A stretch of 64,000 bases of DNA from Thermococcus aggregans (lineage in GTDB: Archaea; Methanobacteriota_B; Thermococci; Thermococcales; Thermococcaceae), in NCBI RefSeq assembly GCF_024022995.1, contig NZ_CP099582.1, forward strand, positions 62,001-126,000, in the 5' to 3' direction. Position numbers and translations under genes: made by a program. The notes below the pieces were generated by a model, which saw only the letters and a program-made list of their open reading frames with translations, was not told the DNA's origin and did not search any database. Each line of letters starts with the position of its first letter. Within the stretch, counting starts at the first letter, position 1. Positions 62,275-64,000 of this stretch are shown in pieces.

Positions 62275-62291
62275 TATCACTAAGAGTGATA
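62275..62291. promoter_or_regulatory. Perfect Thermococcales glycolytic motif (Tgr/TrmBL1 site)
   Basis: TATCACTAAGAGTGATA matches TATCAC-N5-GTGATA exactly. Relative to the 4-alpha-glucanotransferase (minus strand) it sits downstream of the TATA box TTTATATA at 62309-62302, the position reported to give repression when sugar is absent. Relative to the divergent exported protein it lies upstream of the TATA region, a position linked to activation under gluconeogenic conditions. Confidence 0.88.
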
Positions 62292-62301
62292 GTGAGAAAG
62301 G

Positions 62302-62312
62302 TATATAAATAT
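62302..62312. promoter_or_regulatory. Shared TATA region of the divergent starch-gene promoters
   Basis: TATATAAATAT at 62302-62312 reads as TTTATATA on the minus strand (transcription of the glucanotransferase) and TATATAAA on the plus strand. It is the only strong TATA element in the 113-base gap, so both genes may use it, with leaders of about 25 and 35 bases. Confidence 0.6.
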
Positions 62313-62344
62313 TTTATGCCCACATACCAACTGAGGTGAACAAA

Positions 62345-62361
62345 TATCACTCGGGGTGAAT
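62345..62361. promoter_or_regulatory. Degenerate second TGM before the exported-protein start
   Basis: TATCACTCGGGGTGAAT matches TATCAC-N5-GTGATA at 10 of 12 defined positions. It lies downstream of the TATA region for the plus-strand gene, ends 4 bases before its ATG and includes the GGGGTGA ribosome site. If Tgr binds it, the exported gene would be repressed without sugar, as the glucanotransferase is. Confidence 0.45.
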
Positions 62362-62365
62362 AAGA

Positions 62366-64000
62366 ATGAGGAAAAGTACGTCTTTGTGCATTGTTTTTTT
62401 AGTGGTTTTTAGTTTAGTGCCAGCAGCAAAATTTGTTAGTGCTCTCTATGGGACAAAAATTATCGATGGAAATCTAGATGATTGGGGAACATTGGACTTA
62501 ATCGGCCAAGCAAAAGACAACGGATTGGCAGGAGCAAAGCTCGATAAACTCTATGTTGCGTGGGACGATCAGTACCTATACATAGCTATAAAAACCAATA
62601 ATACCGAAAGTTGGGGCGTAGCTTATGGTATAGGCATTGACGTCGATCCAGGAACTGGAAACGGTTATACGGGGGGTACTTCTCCAAGTGATGCGTGGGG
62701 AAGGCACATAGGATTTGGAAGTGGCTATGCAGTTGATTACCAAATTTACTTTTGGTGGGACGGGAACACTGGTATGGGCTCCAACAACTTCATCACGTGG
62801 ACTGGCAGTGGATGGGACTATAAGAGTCTTGCAGACGTCGGTGCGAACTTTGCTTACACTGGGGATACATCCACTGGTCTTCAAGTTCTGGAGATTAAGA
62901 TTCCTTGGAATGCATTAGGCGGAAAGCCAAATAAGCTTGCTCTTATATCTTGGATTGCCGGTGGAAGTGAAAGTTCTGCTGTAAGCTCTGTTCCATGGGA
63001 CGTCACGCTAGAAAGCTTAGATCCTCCTTTTGCTTCTTGGTATGGAGGAGATGAATGGGGCGATAGTGATTATTTCACGGAGCTAGTAGAGGTACAAATA
63101 GCCCCAAAAACTATTGATGGAGACCTAAGTGATTGGGCAAGCTATGAGTTAGTTGGCGTTAGCACTTTAGACGGTCCCGATGGTGCAGATCTCGACAAAC
63201 TCTATGTCTCTTATGATGACCAATATCTATACATTGCCCTGACCACGAATAATACACAAAGCTGGGATGTGGCATATGGAATTGGAATAGATGTACTAGA
63301 CGGAGGATATACTGGAGATCAGGATTCTTGGGGAAGGAAAATTGCATTTTCTAGAGGAATCGATTATGAACTTTACTTCTGGTGGAGTGGTGGAGATGGG
63401 GCCATAACTTCAGCTAATTTCAATAGATACAATGGATACGTTGGAAACAACTATTGGGAAAGCTGGGATTATAATTTTGCGTCTTTTGACTATGCATATA
63501 CTGGCAACAGTAATGGACTCCAAACTTTAGAAATCCGGATTCCATGGAGTGCCCTAGGAGGGGGGGTTTCTCAAGTTGCATTAATAGCTTGGATTGCAGG
63601 AGGAGACGGAAGTTCAGCAGTTGATACAGTTCCCTTAGATCCTGCAGTTGATGGAAGTGATTGGACTGATCAGGATTACCTCTCAAACTTCGCCATAATC
63701 GAGATCCCAATTCCAAAACCCGAGCTCACAGTTAGCATCTCCTCAGATGTACTTGATGTAGAACAGTGGCAACCGGCTAACATAACAATCAAAGTCAAGA
63801 ATATAGGAGAAGTTGACGCCCAAAATGTCACCGTCCACCTCTATGATGGTAGCAACCTATTAAAGAGCTGGGTGGTCGATTTACCAGCCAACACAGAAGT
63901 TATTCTCACTTACCTGTACCCCTACTCAGAGGCTTGGGGAGTTCACACGTTGAAGGCTGTTGTAGATCCAGAAAACAAGATAGAGGAAGTAAATGAAGGT
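62366..64000 (+). CDS. Exported carbohydrate-binding protein with duplicated domain and CARDB domain (partial, runs off the window)
   Basis: Open for 545 codons to the window edge with no stop. A signal peptide (RKSTSLCIVFLVVFSLVPAA, cut after SA near 26) precedes two copies of a CBM9/DOMON-like sandwich, starting KIIDGNLDDW (residue 31) and KTIDGDLSDW (residue 248). Each copy has DQYLYIA, VAYGIGIDV, an aromatic Trp pair and a late LEIxIPW. From about residue 452 a CARDB-like domain follows (ANITIKVKNIGEVDAQNVTV). Similar modules occur on Thermococcales amylopullulanases and other starch-degrading proteins. It diverges from the glucanotransferase under a TGM-containing promoter, so a role in extracellular starch binding is likely; any catalytic domain lies beyond the window. 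Confidence 0.85.
   Translation, partial: MRKSTSLCIVFLVVFSLVPAAKFVSALYGTKIIDGNLDDWGTLDLIGQAKDNGLAGAKLDKLYVAWDDQYLYIAIKTNNTESWGVAYGIGIDVDPGTGNGYTGGTSPSDAWGRHIGFGSGYAVDYQIYFWWDGNTGMGSNNFITWTGSGWDYKSLADVGANFAYTGDTSTGLQVLEIKIPWNALGGKPNKLALISWIAGGSESSAVSSVPWDVTLESLDPPFASWYGGDEWGDSDYFTELVEVQIAPKTIDGDLSDWASYELVGVSTLDGPDGADLDKLYVSYDDQYLYIALTTNNTQSWDVAYGIGIDVLDGGYTGDQDSWGRKIAFSRGIDYELYFWWSGGDGAITSANFNRYNGYVGNNYWESWDYNFASFDYAYTGNSNGLQTLEIRIPWSALGGGVSQVALIAWIAGGDGSSAVDTVPLDPAVDGSDWTDQDYLSNFAIIEIPIPKPELTVSISSDVLDVEQWQPANITIKVKNIGEVDAQNVTVHLYDGSNLLKSWVVDLPANTEVILTYLYPYSEAWGVHTLKAVVDPENKIEEVNEG

Overview
The window is chromosomal DNA of a hyperthermophilic archaeon of the order Thermococcales. It is most like the Thermococcus litoralis branch: the GH57 4-alpha-glucanotransferase at 60273-62252 keeps the length and catalytic positions I recall for the T. 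litoralis enzyme, with scattered substitutions. Other markers agree: TrmBL2, LrpA, the HPS-PHI fusion, archaeal DnaG, AglB, TtuA, ribosomal proteins L7Ae/S28e/L24e/L40e, GGTGAT-type ribosome binding sites and TTTATA-type promoters. No rRNA, CRISPR array or intact insertion sequence was seen. The species is inferred from remembered sequences, not computed.

Layout. 1-3762 (+): thiamine salvage operon (CytX end, tenA, thiM, thiE, thiDN). 3782-6931 (-): M20 amidohydrolase, AroM, DUF1177 and an unlisted 38-codon frame. 7162-10004 (+): CBS protein and two tandem CPA2 antiporters. 10121-12599: a small hypothetical gene, tRNA-Gly, lrpA, an RNA m5U methyltransferase and a small wHTH gene. 12580-18230: pyrE diverging from the pyrBICKDF operon. 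18227-24612 (-): PGP, truD, pth2, a large exported protein, aspS and a KH protein. 24741-28984 (-): a tight six-gene run HPS-PHI / divergent FtsZ-like protein / HAD / 59-aa protein / DUF4392 / HD. 29118-31165: arginase-like protein, UPF0148, wHTH and convergent trmBL2. 31446-34201: Toprim protein and dnaG, then the L7Ae-S28e-L24e operon. 34312-42863: aglB, glmS, a methyltransferase, a GT39-like membrane transferase and rnhB. 42868-46157 (-): ZnuBC-type transporter, MarC, ftsY and a predicted box C/D sRNA. 46246-52356: amidohydrolase, aminopeptidase P family protein, tRNA-Arg, a 29-aa frame, a calcineurin-like pseudoenzyme, flippase, FUN14, PadR and L40e. 52474-57607: tRNA-Leu, a solitary PD-(D/E)XK nuclease, uridine phosphorylase, a threonine-synthase-like gene, tRNA-Cys, tRNA-Ser and a bacterial-type glycerol dehydrogenase. 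57814-64000: FAD oxidoreductase, ttuA, 4-alpha-glucanotransferase and the start of an exported carbohydrate-binding protein.

How the genes work together. Three biosynthetic blocks stand out: thiamine salvage, complete de novo UMP synthesis, and glycoprotein assembly (GlmS making hexosamine, AglB transferring the glycan). The last two genes share a promoter region flanked by a perfect and a degenerate TATCAC-N5-GTGATA motif, the site of the sugar regulator Tgr (TrmBL1). The genome is compact: many convergent pairs overlap at their 3' ends, and many operon joints are ATGA or TGATG overlaps.

Most worth a second look: the FtsZ/tubulin-superfamily protein at 27003-27758, which keeps the T7 catalytic loop but lacks the GGGTGTG GTP-binding motif; the metallophosphoesterase-fold protein at 49343 that has lost its metal ligands; a box C/D sRNA upstream of ftsY; a possible L7Ae autoregulatory kink-turn; three small frames (38, 59 and 29 codons); and the unusual pyrD-pyrF overlap.
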